From: Anaerolineaceae bacterium
Lineage (GTDB): Bacteria; Chloroflexota; Anaerolineae; Anaerolineales; Anaerolineaceae
DNA length: 6,569 nt
Direction: 5' to 3'
Assembly: GCA_028699715.1 (NCBI GenBank)
Contig: JAQVUC010000062.1
Location: 1 to 6,569, forward strand
In this document: positions 5,893 to 6,569 of the stretch, piece by piece
Layout: every line of letters starts with the position of its first letter
Position numbering within the stretch: position 1 is the stretch's first letter
The notes under the pieces: model-generated
What the model was told of the DNA's origin: nothing
Databases searched by the model: none
Seen by the model: the letters and a program-made list of their open reading frames with translations, nothing else
Translations under genes and position numbers: made by a program

Positions 5893-6243
5893 ATGTTAGC
5901 ACTCGCCTACTGTGGAACCTGTTGTGAGGAATGTCCGGTTTTTCAGGCTACCCAACATAGAGATGAAATTCATAAGCGCTGGCTGGCAGCCGAATATTCC
6001 AGCGAAGAACTGTGTTTCAGCACCCGGGATATGACCTGTCATGGCTGTCACAGCCAGCAAAGGTTGGAATCGCGCATGTGCCAGGGCTGCCCTATCCGCG
6101 CCTGTGCCTCTTCAAGAAAGCTCAATTCCTGCGCTGAATGCCGGGATTACCCCTGCCTCTTGATTGAAAGATTTGTTCCGATTGAAACTGACGCCCGCAC
6201 ACAGCTGGAGTTGGAAAGGCAAAAGGTGCTCATCGAGGTGTAA
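5893..6243 (+). CDS. Cysteine-rich DUF3795-family protein
   Basis: Small 116-residue protein with 13 cysteines. It fits the DUF3795 pattern: 'YCGTCCEECPVF' at the N-terminus (6-17; C7, C10, C11, C14), 'TCHGCHS' (48-54; C49, C52), 'CQGCPIRACA' (63-72; C63, C66, C71) and 'CAECRDYPCLLIERF' (80-94; C80, C83, C88), then a short charged helix. The paired CxxC motifs suggest zinc or iron-sulfur binding; no function is established for the family that I know of. There is no signal peptide or membrane segment, so it is probably cytoplasmic. ATG 5893 is set by a strong ribosome site, GGGAGGG at 5883-5889. It is 97 bases from the GNAT gene with its own hairpin and possible promoter, so it may be regulated separately, though no terminator blocks readthrough from upstream. 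Confidence 0.85.
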   Translation: MLALAYCGTCCEECPVFQATQHRDEIHKRWLAAEYSSEELCFSTRDMTCHGCHSQQRLESRMCQGCPIRACASSRKLNSCAECRDYPCLLIERFVPIETDARTQLELERQKVLIEV

Positions 6244-6329
6244 GTCCAATGAAATGTCTGTAAAAAATAATCTGACACTTATCGGCGGAAAGAAAACGGG
6301 CAAGACAATTTAAATTTTTCAGATGAAAC

Positions 6330-6390
6330 GTCGGAGTGAGACCGCGCAAAGCAAATTCATTCAGAGGCGACAGGGCGGTCTCATTCCGAC
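6330..6390. repeat. 61-base inverted repeat with 16-bp arms
   Basis: GTCGGAGTGAGACCGC (6330-6345) is the inverse complement of GCGGTCTCATTCCGAC (6375-6390) except for one G-T pair (6336-6384), which stays paired only in + strand RNA. The loop is 29 bases (6346-6374). No T-tract follows on either side, so it is not a simple terminator. It is more GC-rich than its surroundings and lies between two converging genes, the usual place for dispersed palindromes of the REP or MITE type. No duplicate exists in this window. Confidence 0.7.
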
Positions 6391-6412
6391 CTACATTTAT
6401 TGGAATATCCAT

Positions 6413-6442
6413 ACAAAAACAGGCTGGGTAATCCAACCTGTT
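6413..6442 (-). terminator. Terminator of the - strand ABC permease gene
   Basis: AACAGGCTGG (6418-6427) and CCAACCTGTT (6433-6442) form a 10-bp stem with one mismatch around GTAAT. Read on the - strand, the stem is followed by a T-run (complement of the A's at 6415-6419). It lies 27 bases past the permease stop, the right distance and direction. Confidence 0.75.
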
Positions 6443-6469
6443 CTCAAAAAACGTAAATCGAGAAAATCT

Positions 6470-6569
6470 TTAGGACTTGCCCCTCATGCGCGGGTCAAGC
6501 ACGTCGCGCATGGCATCCCCCACCAGGTTCCAACCCATGACAAAGAGTGTTAAGATCAAACCAGGATAA
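6470..6569 (-). CDS. ABC transporter permease, OppC/DppC type (C-terminal 32 residues, partial)
   Basis: On the - strand, the frame is open from the right edge and ends at TAA (complement of 6470-6472). The 32 visible residues include 'LILTLFVMGWNLVGDAMRDV' and end 'LDPRMRGKS'. This is the characteristic C-terminus of the second permease of peptide/nickel (Opp/Dpp) ABC importers, where a last membrane helix runs into 'GWNLLGDxLRDxLDPRxR'. The protein sits in the inner membrane and forms the channel with a partner permease; the ATPases and binding protein would lie outside the window. As OppC/DppC genes usually follow the B permease, those are expected to the right. The gene converges on the DUF3795 gene. 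Confidence 0.85.
   Translation of the reverse strand, partial: YPGLILTLFVMGWNLVGDAMRDVLDPRMRGKS

Noticed and set aside
6230..6436. 68-residue - strand ORF
   Set aside because: Its frame is made mostly of the inverted repeat and overlaps the end of the DUF3795 gene; no ribosome site seen.
6323..6553. 76-residue + strand ORF at the right end
   Set aside because: It runs through the inverted repeat and the - strand terminator and is antisense to the permease end; no ribosome site or family resemblance.

Overview
The window looks like a piece of a bacterial chromosome, most likely from an uncultured Chloroflexota of the Anaerolineae type. That placement is an inference from gene content: an NBR1-Ig-like surface protein with a Thr/Pro linker, a UMF1-type transporter, a divergent D-Ala-D-Ala-ligase-like protein and moderate GC. 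No rRNA or other marker gene supports it. All complete genes lie on the + strand. A partial gene on the - strand enters from the right edge. I see no tRNA, rRNA, CRISPR array, insertion sequence or phage gene.

Layout. Positions 1-439 hold the C-terminal end of an exported or surface protein with an NBR1-like Ig domain. Then come queG (453-1487, epoxyqueuosine reductase), a 208-base gap with a probable extended -10 promoter and a possibly structured leader carrying a 49-codon ORF, and a DusB-like tRNA-dihydrouridine synthase (1696-2718). The dus stop overlaps the start of a UMF1/Atg22-type MFS transporter (2718-4055). A long, symmetric hairpin terminator closes that unit. A new unit begins with an exact TATAAT at 4233 and carries a divergent Ddl-like ATP-grasp ligase (4287-5348) and, three bases later, a GNAT acetyltransferase (5352-5795). 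A separately controlled cysteine-rich DUF3795 protein follows (5893-6243), preceded by a sigma-54-like promoter match and a perfect 8-bp hairpin. The right end (6244-6469) holds a 16-bp-arm inverted repeat and a terminator pointing left. That terminator belongs to a - strand gene whose last 32 codons match an OppC/DppC-type ABC transporter permease.

How the genes fit together. queG and dus both modify tRNA (queuosine at wobble position 34 and dihydrouridine in the D-loop region). The dus-MFS pair is translationally coupled, but its substrate is unknown. The ligase-GNAT pair reads as a two-enzyme ligation/acetylation module, but the ligase lacks the N-terminal motif of true D-Ala-D-Ala ligases, so its substrate is open. 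The DUF3795 gene and the permease converge.

Nothing here is a clearly new multi-gene system. The points most worth a second look are the dus leader, the atypical Ddl-like/GNAT pair, the sigma-54-like site next to a hairpin before the DUF3795 gene, and the 61-base inverted repeat near the right end.
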